Assembly: GCA_947497145.1 (NCBI GenBank)
Contig: CANMFQ010000018.1
Coordinates: forward strand, 1 to 64,000
Length of the DNA stretch: 64,000 nucleotides
Direction: 5' to 3'
From: an uncultured Flavobacteriaceae bacterium
GTDB taxonomy: Bacteria > Bacteroidota > Bacteroidia > Flavobacteriales > Flavobacteriaceae
In this document: in pieces, positions 1 through 8,914 of the stretch
Layout: each line of letters opens with the position of its first letter
How positions within the stretch are numbered: position 1 is the stretch's first letter
Notes under the pieces: model-generated
The model's input: only the letters and a program-made list of their open reading frames with translations
Databases searched by the model: none
What the model was told of the DNA's origin: nothing
Translations under genes and position numbers: made by a program

Positions 1-400
1 TCTAATAGCTGTTTAGAAAGAAGACTATATCGGTCCTTGTTGCCCTTACCCGCTTCTATGCGAATTAACATTCTACTGCTGTCTATGTCGCTAAGTTTTA
101 AATTTACTAACTCATTTCTGCGAAGCCCGGCTGAATATAATAACCCAACTATACACCTGTGCTTTATATTATTGGTATGCTCTAAGATTCTCATTACTTA
201 TTCTTTGGAAATTACCTGAGGTAATTTTTTTTCTTTCCTAGGTCTGTCTATCGAATAAAATCGATTAGGCATCCCCAGGACTATTTCATAATAAAACTTG
301 ATACTGTTTATTGATTGGTTGATATAGGAGTTAGAACGGCTTTCTTGAACCAATTTTTGTAAATAAGCTCTGATATCCGCATCACCTTTTAATCAACAGT
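1..400 (-). pseudogene. Tyrosine recombinase (integrase) fragment with in-frame stop
   Basis: Reading the minus strand from about 400 to the window edge gives the core-binding and early catalytic part of a tyrosine recombinase of the integron-integrase-like type common in Flavobacteriaceae. Visible pieces are DADIRAYLQKLVQESRSNSY, a linker ending in RPRKEKKLPQVISKE, and the Arg-I box SAGLRRNELVNLKLSDID. A TAA codon (198-200) interrupts the frame where relatives have KEEVM, so GAA to TAA is the simplest explanation. Upstream the frame closes at a TGA just beyond 400, so the N-terminal start is also missing. The HxxR and Tyr motifs would lie off the left edge. It is almost certainly inactive unless the stop is read through. 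Family assignment is strong; the cause of the 5' loss is inferred. Confidence 0.85.
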
Positions 401-564
401 TAATAAAAAATTTATGTAAACGCTTCCCATCTGCGCGTTGGAGCTGGCTCTTCGTAGAGCAAGCTGTACGAAGTTTGCAACTTCGTACCGGCAACAGTAA
501 GCCATGCGAGTAAGAAATAAAAGAGAACTATAGCAGTATTTGTTGTATTTTTCATGTTGCAGCT

Positions 565-688
565 GTTGACTAAACCAGCTGCTTTACCAATACTATGGAG
601 ATTGCTTTGTTTTTGTAGTGTTTTAGAGGGATTAAATAGGGTAGGGGTAGGTATTGTTCTTGAATAGGTTTTATGCGCTATTAAAGTG
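565..688. repeat. 124-bp direct repeat, copy A
   Basis: Nearly identical to copy B at 1480-1602, in the same orientation. Both begin GTTGACTAAA and end GCGCTATTAAAGTG, with roughly 90 percent identity and one small indel in a G-rich stretch. The stretch around it (401-843) holds no convincing gene: a minus-strand open frame over 412-729 simply reads through the repeat. A short inverted repeat (TACGAAGTT / AACTTCGTA) sits near 467-486. The repeat may be a recombination scar or cassette boundary beside the integrase remnant. Confidence 0.85.
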
Positions 689-843
689 CTTTTTAACCAT
701 TGTTTTTTCAATACAACTGAAATGTACACCCATGTAGCAGCAAATACTTTTAAATCCCTTAGATTAGTAATGGTAAAAAAGAAATATACGTGCTTGAAGA
801 CGGATGTACAGTTGTTGGCAGTAAAAAGACTACAGAAAATAGA

Positions 844-1176
844 ATGAATCTTCTTAAAATTAACAGAATTGATAGGAAATGGTGGGAAATAATTCTGTGG
901 TGGGAAATAAGAAGAATTCCGTACAACATAATAATGTACTTTATCGGACTTTTGAGTTTTTACATTTGCTTTGTTACCATTCCACTAGTCTATCTCGTAA
1001 TCGGACTTTTCTTAAATATATTGTATACTTTGGGTTGGGTTGTAGAACTAATCTATATCAACAGACAAAAAAATGAAATTAAAAAACTTAACTATCCTAA
1101 ATATGGATTTATTATATACTTAGTTTTGTCAATTTTGTTTGTATTAGGTATTGCAGTATTCTTATTATTAAGATAA
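844..1176 (+). CDS. Small integral membrane protein of unknown function
   Basis: A 110-residue protein from the ATG at 844; an in-frame GTG at 790 would add 18 residues that look unlike a coding N-terminus. The sequence starts with a basic, Trp-rich stretch (DRKWWEIILWWEIRR), followed by two hydrophobic spans (about residues 31-75), a basic loop (NRQKNEIKKLN) and a third span near the C-terminus (YGFIIYLVLSILFVLGIAVF). I do not recognise the family. It lies between two copies of a 124-bp repeat and next to a dead integrase, which suggests acquired cassette-like DNA. The very A/T-rich composition agrees with this but does not prove it. Confidence 0.6.
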   Translation: MNLLKINRIDRKWWEIILWWEIRRIPYNIIMYFIGLLSFYICFVTIPLVYLVIGLFLNILYTLGWVVELIYINRQKNEIKKLNYPKYGFIIYLVLSILFVLGIAVFLLLR

Positions 1177-1440
1177 ATATAAAAAAATCAATCTGGAAAA
1201 TATTTAAAATATTCAAGTACTTAGTAATCCTCTTTACTTTGGATATTGGATTTACATTGTAATTGATGATTATGTATTTATTGAAAAGTATTCGAACACG
1301 AATTGGTCAGAATATATTGGACTTTGGACTGTTTATTACCTGATTTATTTGCTTGTGTTTTCGTTGTATTACTAGGCAATTTCATTTATTGGAATTTTAA
1401 TTTATCATAAACTAATAAAAAAAACTACAGGCAATAACTA
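1177..1440 (+). pseudogene. Decayed small membrane protein gene
   Basis: Directly after the preceding gene two plus-strand frames carry pieces that look like one disrupted membrane protein: KKSIWKIFKIFKYLVILFTL in one frame, then IVIDDYVFIEKYSNTNWSEY and GLWTVYYLIYLLVFSLYY in another, a TAG, and AISFIGILIYHKLIKKTTGN. This needs at least one frameshift and one stop. No ATG is present at the expected start. The call rests on hydrophobicity and codon-like continuity, not on a recognised family. Confidence 0.4.
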
Positions 1441-1479
1441 CCCCTTCGTGCGGTCGGTACGTCCCAACATGATGGCGGT

Positions 1480-1602
1480 GTTGACTAAATCAGCTGCTTT
1501 ACCAATACTATGGAGACTGCTTTGTTTTTGTAGTGTTTTAGAGAGATTAAATAGGGAGTAGGTGTTGTTGCTTGAATAGTTGATTTATGCGCTATTAAAG
1601 TG
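1480..1602. repeat. 124-bp direct repeat, copy B
   Basis: Second copy of the repeat at 565-688, same orientation, about 915 bp downstream. The stretch after it (1603-1785) contains no gene; it holds short scattered repeats of AATAGCG and GCGCTAC and ends at the acs stop codon. The two copies bracket one intact and one broken membrane-protein gene. Confidence 0.85.
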
Positions 1603-1785
1603 TAGCCTACCCTAAAAGCAGCTGTAGTAGTTTTTTCTATATTACCACAAAAAAATAGCGTACTGCTTCAAATGAGCTTAAAAAATAGCGCTACAACTAC
1701 ATTTTTAATGCAGCCGTAGCGCTATAATTTACAATTCGTTTTATGCGGCTTTCACACTTAAATAAGAGCCCTAAGTTACTGCCTT

Positions 1786-3693
1786 TTATAAGGCATTATC
1801 CATAATGTCTTTTACTACTTCGGGGTTAAGGAGTGTACTGGTATCTCCAAGATTGGCGGTGTCTTTCCCTGCAATTTTTCGAAGAATACGACGCATGATT
1901 TTTCCACTTCGCGTTTTTGGTAAACCTGGAACAAATTGAATTTTATCGAGCTTGGCAATTGGGCCAATATGTTCTGTAATTTGCTGGTTAATTTCATTAC
2001 GTACGTTATCACGGTCTCGGCCTTCACCAGTTTCTTTTAAAATGACGTAACCATACAAGGCATTGCCTTTTACATCATGAGGGAAACCTACTATGGCTGA
2101 TTCTGCTACTGCAGGGTGTTCATTAATTGCATCTTCAATGGGTGCTGTGCCCAAATTATGCCCAGAAACAATAATGACATCATCAACCCTACCTGTAATT
2201 CTATAATAGCCTACGGCATCTCTAAGGGCACCATCACCTGTAAAATACATGTTTTTGTAGGCCGAAAAATAGGTGTCGCGATAACGGTCATGATTGCCCC
2301 ATATGGTACGTGCTATAGATGGCCATGGGAATTTAATACACAAACGACCATCTACTTGATTGCCTTTAATTTCTTCGCCATTTTCATCCATCAAAGCGGG
2401 TTGAATACCAATAAAAGGAAGCGTTGCATAGGTGGGGGCAGTAGGCGTAACGTAGGGTATAGGGGTAATCATTATACCACCAGTTTCTGTTTGCCACCAC
2501 GTATCAATTATCGGACTTTTTTTCTTACCTACATTGTTATTGTACCAGTGCCAAGCTTCTTCATTTATAGGTTCGCCCACAGAACCAAGCACTTTTAAGG
2601 AAGATAAATCGTGTTTTTCAACAAAATCTAAGCTTTGCTTTGCTAGGGCTCGTATTGCTGTAGGAGCGGTATAAAACTGGTTTACTTTGTGCTTTTCTAC
2701 TACTTGCCAAAATCGACTAAAATCAGGATATGAGGGTACGCCTTCAAACATGACCGTAGTAGCGCCGTTGGCTAATGGCCCATAAACAATGTATGAATGA
2801 CCGGTAATCCAACCAATATCGGCTGTACACCAATACACATCGTTTTCTCTGTATTGAAAAGCATTTTTAAAGGTGTAAGCGGTATATACCATATAACCTC
2901 CTGTGGTATGTACCATGCCTTTGGGTTTTCCTGTTGAACCTGAGGTGTACAAAATAAATAGTGGGTCTTCGGCATTCATTATCTCAGCAACACAATCAGA
3001 ATAGGCTTCGTCTAATAGCGGTTGTAACCAAGCATCTCTTCCTGCTTTCATTTCAATTTCAGAATGAATACGCTTCACCACCAATACATTTTCAACGCCA
3101 GGGCAGTCTTCTAATGCCTTATCTACAATGCCTTTAAGGTCAATAGTTTTACTGCCACGGTATGAACCGTCTGAGCAAATAACCATTTTACAATCAGAAT
3201 CATTTATACGTGTAGCAAGGGCATTTGATGAGAAACCGGCAAACACTACGGAGTGTATGGCACCTATTCTAGCACAAGCAAGTAATGAAATTGCCAACTC
3301 GGGAATCATAGGAAGGTAAATACAAACCCTATCGCCTTTTTTTATGCCTTTTTCTAGTAGCACATTGGCCATACGGCAAACACGTTCGTGTAGTTGGCGG
3401 TAGGTAATATGCTCTGCCTTTTCGTTAGGGTCATTGGGCTCAAAAAGAATAGCTGTTTTGTCTCCACGCGTTGGTAAATGACGGTCTATACAGTTTTCAG
3501 TAATATTTAATTGAGCGCCTTCAAACCATTTGATTTCTGGTTTTGTAAAATCCCATTCCAACACCTTATCCCATTTTTTACGCCATATAAAATGCTCTTC
3601 AGCGATTTCTTCCCAAAATGCTTCAGGATTACGAACTGATTTACGGTAGACTTGAAAATATTCCTCTAAATGTTTTATGTGATAATTGCTCAT
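1786..3693 (-). CDS. acs: Acetyl-CoA synthetase
   Basis: AMP-forming acetate-CoA ligase that activates acetate through acetyl-AMP. The chosen ATG at 3693 gives 635 residues beginning MSNYHIKHLEEYF, usual for the family; the longer open frame to 3759 adds an unlikely hydrophobic prefix. Visible are the N-terminal ACS domain (FWEEIAEEHFIWRKKWDKVL), the P-loop-like adenylation motif LYTSGSTGKPKGMVHT, the WWQTETGG motif, the YFTGDGALRD hinge region and the C-terminal KTRSGKIMRRILR, whose lysine is the one regulated by acetylation in this family. It lies downstream of a sodium:solute symporter pair on the same strand, with 122 bp between, so acetate uptake and activation are probably linked. Confidence 0.96.
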   Translation of the reverse strand: MSNYHIKHLEEYFQVYRKSVRNPEAFWEEIAEEHFIWRKKWDKVLEWDFTKPEIKWFEGAQLNITENCIDRHLPTRGDKTAILFEPNDPNEKAEHITYRQLHERVCRMANVLLEKGIKKGDRVCIYLPMIPELAISLLACARIGAIHSVVFAGFSSNALATRINDSDCKMVICSDGSYRGSKTIDLKGIVDKALEDCPGVENVLVVKRIHSEIEMKAGRDAWLQPLLDEAYSDCVAEIMNAEDPLFILYTSGSTGKPKGMVHTTGGYMVYTAYTFKNAFQYRENDVYWCTADIGWITGHSYIVYGPLANGATTVMFEGVPSYPDFSRFWQVVEKHKVNQFYTAPTAIRALAKQSLDFVEKHDLSSLKVLGSVGEPINEEAWHWYNNNVGKKKSPIIDTWWQTETGGIMITPIPYVTPTAPTYATLPFIGIQPALMDENGEEIKGNQVDGRLCIKFPWPSIARTIWGNHDRYRDTYFSAYKNMYFTGDGALRDAVGYYRITGRVDDVIIVSGHNLGTAPIEDAINEHPAVAESAIVGFPHDVKGNALYGYVILKETGEGRDRDNVRNEINQQITEHIGPIAKLDKIQFVPGLPKTRSGKIMRRILRKIAGKDTANLGDTSTLLNPEVVKDIMDNAL

Positions 3694-3815
3694 AAGTGTT
3701 ATTGAATTTGCTATAAAAATAAATAAATTTTCCTGTTTTTTTGTGCTGTAGCTTACCAATAGCGCTACGTTTTTTAATTTTTTTGTTACATCTTAATACG
3801 GTTATTTTTAGGTGT

Positions 3816-5528
3816 TTAATGTCCTGTTGCTTCTCCTGCACCACTGGGAATTCTAATGTTTTCTGTTATTTCTTGCACCTTGGCAGGAGGGTCTGGTGTA
3901 CATTTCATGATAACGATGCTCACAATAAAATTCACGAGCATGGCGACGCTTCCAAAACCTTCGGGAGAAATGCCAAACCACCAGTCTTTTTGTAAACCGG
4001 CTACGGCAGCCTTACCACCATCAAAAATGCCAAACTTAAATTTTAACATGTAAAATAACATTAAAGAGATGCCGATAACCATTCCTGCAATGGCTCCTTC
4101 TTTATTCATCTTTTTATAAAATATTCCTAATACGATAGCGGGAAAGAATGATGCTGCTGCTAGGCCAAATGCCAGTGCTACTACCGCGGCTACAAAGCCA
4201 GGAGGGTTAATGCCAAAATAGCCAGCTATAATTACTGCTACGGTGGCAGCACCTCTTGCCGCCCAAAGTTCTCCTTTTTCAGAGATATTGGGTTTAACCA
4301 TTTTCTTTATCAAATCATGTGAAACTGATGAGGAGATAACGAGTAGCAAACCTGCAGCTGTTGATAGGGCAGCGGCCAGCCCACCAGCGGCTACTAGGGC
4401 AATCACCCATGCGGGTAAATTGGCAATTTCGGGGTTTGCCAAAACCATAATATCTCTATTAACCTTGAGCTCATTGACTTTTTCATCGGCAACATATTGA
4501 ATTTTTCCGTCCCCGTTTTTATCATCAAAAGCAATTAAGCCTGTAATCTCCCATTTTGAAAACCACTCGGGCATTTCAGCATAGGGTTTGTTATTAACGG
4601 TATCAATCATATTGGTACGCGCAAAAACAGATACAGCAGGTGCAGTAGTGTATAAAATAGCAATTAGTAATAAGGCCCAACCGGCAGATTTACGGGCATC
4701 TTTCACTTTTTTTACTGTAAAAAACCGGACAATTACATGGGGTAATCCTGCTGTGCCAGCCATTAAGGCTAAGGTAATAGCAAATACATCAATCATTGAT
4801 TTTGAACCACTGGTATATTCTTCAAACCCTAGTTCGGCTGATAGTCCGTCTAGTTTATCTAAAAGAAACACTCCTGAACCATCACTTAGGGTAGACCCCA
4901 TGCCTAATTGAGGAATAGGATTGCCCGTCATTTGAAAAGAGATAAAAATAGCAGGTACCATAAAGGCAAAAATTAGCACACAATATTGGGCTACTTGGGT
5001 ATAGGTAATTCCTTTCATTCCTCCTAAAACCGCATAAAAAAGTACGATTACCATGCCAATGATAACTCCCGTATTCATGTCTACCTCTAAAAAGCGAGAA
5101 AAAACAAGGCCAACACCTTGCATTTGCCCTGCCACATAAGTGAATGAAACGAGTAAGGCACATAGTACGGCGACTAATCGCGCTGTTTTTGAATAGTAGC
5201 GGTCGCCAATAAAATCAGGTACAGTAAATTTACCAAATTTACGCAGGTAGGGGGCAAGTAGTAGTGCTAAAAGGACATAGCCTCCTGTCCACCCCATTAA
5301 ATATACAGAGCCGTCGTAGCCTGCAAAAGCAATGATACCTGCCATGGATATAAACGATGCGGCAGACATCCAATCGGCGGCTGTAGCCATGCCGTTTGCC
5401 AAGGGGGAAACGCCTCCGCCTGCAACATAAAATTCATTGGTAGAGCCTGCTCGCGACCAAATGGCAATGCCTATATAAATGGAAAATGTAATTCCTACTA
5501 AAATATATGTCCATACTTGAACGCTCAT
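3816..5528 (-). CDS. Sodium:solute symporter large subunit (acetate-permease-like)
   Basis: SSS-family transporter of 570 residues with about 13 membrane spans. Features include YVAGGGVSPLANGMATAADW near residues 35-54, FTVPDFIGDRYYSKTARL, and conserved spans such as LPHVIVRFFTVKKVKDARKS. It matches the two-subunit type in which a DUF4212 protein is encoded next to it, as here, and lies between that gene and acs, so acetate or another short carboxylate is the likely substrate. A soluble loop near residues 300-360 contains FDDKNGDGKIQYV, resembling a calcium-binding EF-hand loop. Whether it binds metal is unknown. Confidence 0.9.
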   Translation of the reverse strand: MSVQVWTYILVGITFSIYIGIAIWSRAGSTNEFYVAGGGVSPLANGMATAADWMSAASFISMAGIIAFAGYDGSVYLMGWTGGYVLLALLLAPYLRKFGKFTVPDFIGDRYYSKTARLVAVLCALLVSFTYVAGQMQGVGLVFSRFLEVDMNTGVIIGMVIVLFYAVLGGMKGITYTQVAQYCVLIFAFMVPAIFISFQMTGNPIPQLGMGSTLSDGSGVFLLDKLDGLSAELGFEEYTSGSKSMIDVFAITLALMAGTAGLPHVIVRFFTVKKVKDARKSAGWALLLIAILYTTAPAVSVFARTNMIDTVNNKPYAEMPEWFSKWEITGLIAFDDKNGDGKIQYVADEKVNELKVNRDIMVLANPEIANLPAWVIALVAAGGLAAALSTAAGLLLVISSSVSHDLIKKMVKPNISEKGELWAARGAATVAVIIAGYFGINPPGFVAAVVALAFGLAAASFFPAIVLGIFYKKMNKEGAIAGMVIGISLMLFYMLKFKFGIFDGGKAAVAGLQKDWWFGISPEGFGSVAMLVNFIVSIVIMKCTPDPPAKVQEITENIRIPSGAGEATGH

Positions 5529-5566
5529 AATCTTAAGGTTTTGGTGGGTTGGTTGTTAAATGTATT

Positions 5567-5827
5567 TTAGTCTGTATAACCGTATTTTTTGTCAAGCTTG
5601 TTCATTAAGCGTACGTAAACAAAAATTAGAATAACAAATACGTAAATAGCACCTTGTTGTGCAAACCAAAACCCTAATTTGAAGCCGCCAATTTTAAAGT
5701 TGTCTAGTGTTTCTTTAAAGAGAATGCCTGCCCCGTATGACACCAAAAACCAAATGGTTAGAAGTATAAAAAGGTAACGTACATTTTCTTTCCAGTAGGC
5801 GGTTGCTTTTTTTTGTTTTTCACTCAT
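5567..5827 (-). CDS. Symporter small subunit, DUF4212
   Basis: An 86-residue membrane protein with two hydrophobic spans (YLFILLTIWFLVSYGAGILF and FWFAQQGAIYVFVILIFVYV) and the family pattern of a basic N-terminus (KKATAYWKENVRY) and an acidic, basic tail (KLDKKYGYTD). DUF4212 proteins are encoded directly upstream of the matching SSS-family large subunit; here only 38 bp separate the genes, so they form one transcript. The 189-bp stretch upstream (5828-6016) has no gene and should hold the promoter. Confidence 0.9.
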   Translation of the reverse strand: MSEKQKKATAYWKENVRYLFILLTIWFLVSYGAGILFKETLDNFKIGGFKLGFWFAQQGAIYVFVILIFVYVRLMNKLDKKYGYTD

Positions 5828-6016
5828 GGTTATGGTTTTTACAAATATCTTTCTAAGATATGAATTATCATTTAATCGTAGGGCGATTGCTAAGGGTTTA
5901 ATTCTCCGAGGCTTGCCTTGTTATAAACGTTATTTTTTAAGTATACCTCGTACGCTTAGGTTGTGGTTGCTGATTGTCTAATGCTTTGGGTATCATGTTT
6001 TTGCTATATTTTGGGT

Positions 6017-7099
6017 TTAAATTATACAGGGTGCATACAAAACGCCACTTGATGAGTTGCTGCTTGCCCCAGTAACAGATTTATACACATTAATTTCGTT
6101 GGTTACTCTAAGCGCTCCCATAAGGGCAAAAACTAATGCTTCTTTAAATTCTATAAGCACTTTTTCAGGTACAATTACGGTGGTGCTTTTGCCTAGTTTT
6201 TCTTGTAGCGTTGTTATAAGAAAATCATTTAAAGCGCCACCTCCTGTTACCAATAGCGTTTGCGCAGCTTTATAACTATTTAGTTGAATTTGGTCGGCAA
6301 TTTTTTCACAGATATGATGCACTGAGGTGTGCAATAGGTTTTCAATAGACGCATCGGTTTCATCTACAATAGGCACTACTTTTTCTACAAACCATTCGTA
6401 GCCAATAGATTTTGGGTATGGTAGGGTATAGTAACTCAAGTCGTTCAGCTTTTTGAGCATGGGGGCTATAATGCTTCCCTTTTGAGCAAGGGTTCCACCA
6501 GCATCATAGGCTAGATTTACTTTATGGGTTATGTGATTTAATATCATATTGGCTAAACCAATGTCATAGGCAATGCGTTTTCCCTCTTTTTGCATTGAAA
6601 CATTACTAATTCCCCCCAGGTTTAAACAGAAATCATACTTACCAAAGAATAATTGGTCGCCTATAGGAACTAAAGGTGCACCTTGCCCGCCCAAGGCCAC
6701 ATCGTTGGTTCTAAAATCACAGACTACTTTACAGCCGCTTTCATTGGCAAGGTGCTGCCCAGAACCAATTTGAAAAGTAATGCCTTTTTGTGGTTGATGA
6801 TGCGTTGTGTGGCCATGACTAGCGATATAGTCAACCGCCAACTTATTGGCTGAAATAAACACCTTTGCCTGTGTACCCAACCAAGTGCCGTAGGTGTTAT
6901 GTAACATTAAAAGTTCATCGGCTTTCAAGTAAATCGCGTGCTTTAAATCAGAACGCATTTTTTCTGAATAGGAGATGCTTTGCGTTTTAATGATTTGGTA
7001 AGACCATTGGTCTTGTTCTTTGGTAATAGTGCAATAGCACAGGTCAAGCCCATCTAAAGAAGTGCCTGACATTAACCCGAGAATTTTAAATGTTTTCAT
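6017..7099 (-). CDS. anmK: Anhydro-N-acetylmuramic acid kinase
   Basis: Cytoplasmic kinase that opens and phosphorylates 1,6-anhydro-MurNAc to MurNAc-6-phosphate during cell-wall recycling. The 360-residue length and motifs fit: GLMSGTSLDGLDL at residues 8-20, ASHGHTTHHQP, GSGQHLANESGCKVVCDFR, NLGGISNVS, AYDIGLANMILN, AYDAGGTLAQKG and the GGGALNDFL motif late in the protein. Its product is the substrate of MurQ, encoded 7.5 kb away in the same region. It is last in a minus-strand run after nagZ, separated by a repeat-rich 246-bp spacer that may uncouple it from that operon. Confidence 0.95.
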   Translation of the reverse strand: MKTFKILGLMSGTSLDGLDLCYCTITKEQDQWSYQIIKTQSISYSEKMRSDLKHAIYLKADELLMLHNTYGTWLGTQAKVFISANKLAVDYIASHGHTTHHQPQKGITFQIGSGQHLANESGCKVVCDFRTNDVALGGQGAPLVPIGDQLFFGKYDFCLNLGGISNVSMQKEGKRIAYDIGLANMILNHITHKVNLAYDAGGTLAQKGSIIAPMLKKLNDLSYYTLPYPKSIGYEWFVEKVVPIVDETDASIENLLHTSVHHICEKIADQIQLNSYKAAQTLLVTGGGALNDFLITTLQEKLGKSTTVIVPEKVLIEFKEALVFALMGALRVTNEINVYKSVTGASSNSSSGVLYAPCII

Positions 7100-7164
7100 T
7101 ATTGATGCTAAAATGGTATGGTTATTTTGTAAAAATTAATTGCTTTTTAGTATCTAATTTCATC

Positions 7165-7345
7165 TCCAATCGCTGCAAGAAACAAGACCGCTGCGCTGCA
7201 AGAGAATAGAACAAAGACCGCTGCGCTGTTAGAACGAAGAACAGAGACTTTTTTCATCCTGTTTCTTGGCTCTTGTTTCTTGACCCCTGCACAGGGCAGT
7301 ACACTTCTCTCTTCTCTCTGTTTCTCACTTCCCACTGTGCTCTTT
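7165..7345. repeat. Intergenic repeat-rich element between nagZ and anmK
   Basis: A stretch built of short degenerate repeats. A 30-bp period is visible: AAGACCGCTGCGCTG occurs at about 7184 and again at 7214, each followed by a similar AGA-rich spacer with GAATAGAAC or GAACGAAGAAC. The remainder alternates TTTCTTG/CTCTTG and CTCTCTTCTCTC runs. It can be translated on the minus strand (74 codons) but the product is low-complexity and unlike any protein I know, so I treat it as a non-coding repeat. Confidence 0.6.
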
Positions 7346-8914
7346 CTATACAGAAACAGGTAATTGCCCATTAGGGTTAAATTTGCCTAAAAAGTGTTCT
7401 GTAGCGACATCTTGAAACGCTTTGAAATCTTGATACACTACTATTGTTGCTGTCGTATCTTTTACATTCACATGTTTTAAAACATAAGGATTGCCAAAAA
7501 GATAAATGACCACGCTTTTCGTTTGTATTAGTGTATTGATAAAATCAATTTCTTCTTGAAGCAACCCAAAATTATGGTCCGGTTTTACCTGCGGTGGCGT
7601 TAATAGTAGTAAAATATGTGCTTCTTGAGCTACGATAGTTTTAGTTTCGTTTAAATTTTTTAAGATGCTAGCGCTATCATTGTCATCAATCCCTCTGTTT
7701 AGGGTTAACGTACAGTAGTTGGTATTGCGAAAAGCGGCTATGTCTTTTTCGTCACCATGCAATAAGGTTAAACTACTTTCTGCTAGTTTTCTATTGAGTG
7801 TTTCTTCACTCATAAACGCAGCTTTCGATTCTTGAGAAGTTGCGTTTATAGCTTTTTCTTTGAGCTTCCAAACCCGTTCAAAACTTTCTTCAATTTGCTC
7901 TTCAGATGCATTTTTTTTAATGTTTTCAATGCCTTCTGGTATATGTTCGGCAAAGCATAAGACATCATTGCCAGCATCAAAAGCCAGCCATTCTAAATCT
8001 CCTTTTACGGGGTAGTTTTTTGAAACAGCATGCATATTTAATGCATCAGAAATCACCACACCTTTATAGCCCATTTCCGTTCGGAGCACACCTTTAATAA
8101 TTGCCTTTGAAATACTTGAGGGAATACGCTCGTTATTTGCCAAAGCAGGAACCGATAAATGGCCTACCATAACAGAATCTACCCCTTCATCAACTAATTT
8201 TTGAAATGGATATAGCTCATTGGCAATCAATGCTTCTTTTGATTTTGATATTACGGGGAGTCCTAAATGCGAATCAGTGGCGGTATCTCCATGGCCAGGA
8301 AAGTGTTTGATACTAGTAAGTACCCCTTCGCTTTCGGTACCTTTTACGTAAGCCAATGCTTTTGCGGCAACCTTTGCCTTATCTTCTCCAAAAGAGCGAT
8401 ATCCAATTACGGGGTTGTTAGGATTGTTATTAATATCAACACAGGGAGCAAGATTCCAATGAATGCCGGCTGCTTTACAATCGCGAGCAATATTTTTACC
8501 CACTTCAAAACTTAACTGGTCATTCTCTTGAATGGCTCCTAAGGTAATAGCGTATGGATATTGTGGGGTGTTTTCAATACGCATTGCTAAGCCCCATTCA
8601 GCGTCAATAGCTATTAATAACGGGTATTTGGCAGCTTTTTGATAGCGAATAATGAGCTTTTTGAGCGTAGCTAAACTCTCGGCATTAAAAACAACTTCCT
8701 TTTTGCCTTCATAATTGGTAGCAGCACTCGCGCGGCTATGAAAAAAGCAAAGTGAGCCTATGGCATGTGTTTGAATTAAATGGACTAATTTTTGAATTTC
8801 TTCTTCAGTATCATTTATAAATGCTGCGGGCATAAACAATTGCCCAATTTTTTCAGAAGGAGAAAGTAGGTTTTTTGCTTCGTTGTATTTAAGTAGTGTC
8901 TTCATCATCATCAT
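7346..8914 (-). CDS. nagZ: Beta-N-acetylglucosaminidase, glycoside hydrolase family 3
   Basis: Removes GlcNAc from muropeptide-derived GlcNAc-anhydroMurNAc. The 522 residues start with a GH3 N-terminal barrel carrying the NagZ signature KHFPGHGDTATDSH (residues 203-216), whose Asp/His pair serves as acid-base, and the nucleophile Asp290 in VISDALNMHAV. A C-terminal part of about 150 residues (from about 370) is longer than the single-domain E. coli enzyme. No signal peptide is visible, consistent with cytoplasmic recycling. The start overlaps the upstream permease stop by 4 bp (ATGA), and there are four tandem ATG codons, so the exact first Met is uncertain by up to three residues. Confidence 0.93.
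   Translation of the reverse strand: MMMMKTLLKYNEAKNLLSPSEKIGQLFMPAAFINDTEEEIQKLVHLIQTHAIGSLCFFHSRASAATNYEGKKEVVFNAESLATLKKLIIRYQKAAKYPLLIAIDAEWGLAMRIENTPQYPYAITLGAIQENDQLSFEVGKNIARDCKAAGIHWNLAPCVDINNNPNNPVIGYRSFGEDKAKVAAKALAYVKGTESEGVLTSIKHFPGHGDTATDSHLGLPVISKSKEALIANELYPFQKLVDEGVDSVMVGHLSVPALANNERIPSSISKAIIKGVLRTEMGYKGVVISDALNMHAVSKNYPVKGDLEWLAFDAGNDVLCFAEHIPEGIENIKKNASEEQIEESFERVWKLKEKAINATSQESKAAFMSEETLNRKLAESSLTLLHGDEKDIAAFRNTNYCTLTLNRGIDDNDSASILKNLNETKTIVAQEAHILLLLTPPQVKPDHNFGLLQEEIDFINTLIQTKSVVIYLFGNPYVLKHVNVKDTTATIVVYQDFKAFQDVATEHFLGKFNPNGQLPVSV

Noticed and set aside
412-729. 105-codon minus-strand open frame at the left edge
   Set aside because: It runs through the 124-bp repeat and shows no recognisable domain or typical start; I treat it as non-coding.
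401-1602. Classical integron with attC sites
   Set aside because: No convincing paired RYYYAAC/GTTRRRY core sites were found in the repeats, so only the geometry supports it.
7147-7371. 74-codon minus-strand frame between nagZ and anmK
   Set aside because: Built from short DNA repeats, with low-complexity composition and no homology I recognise.
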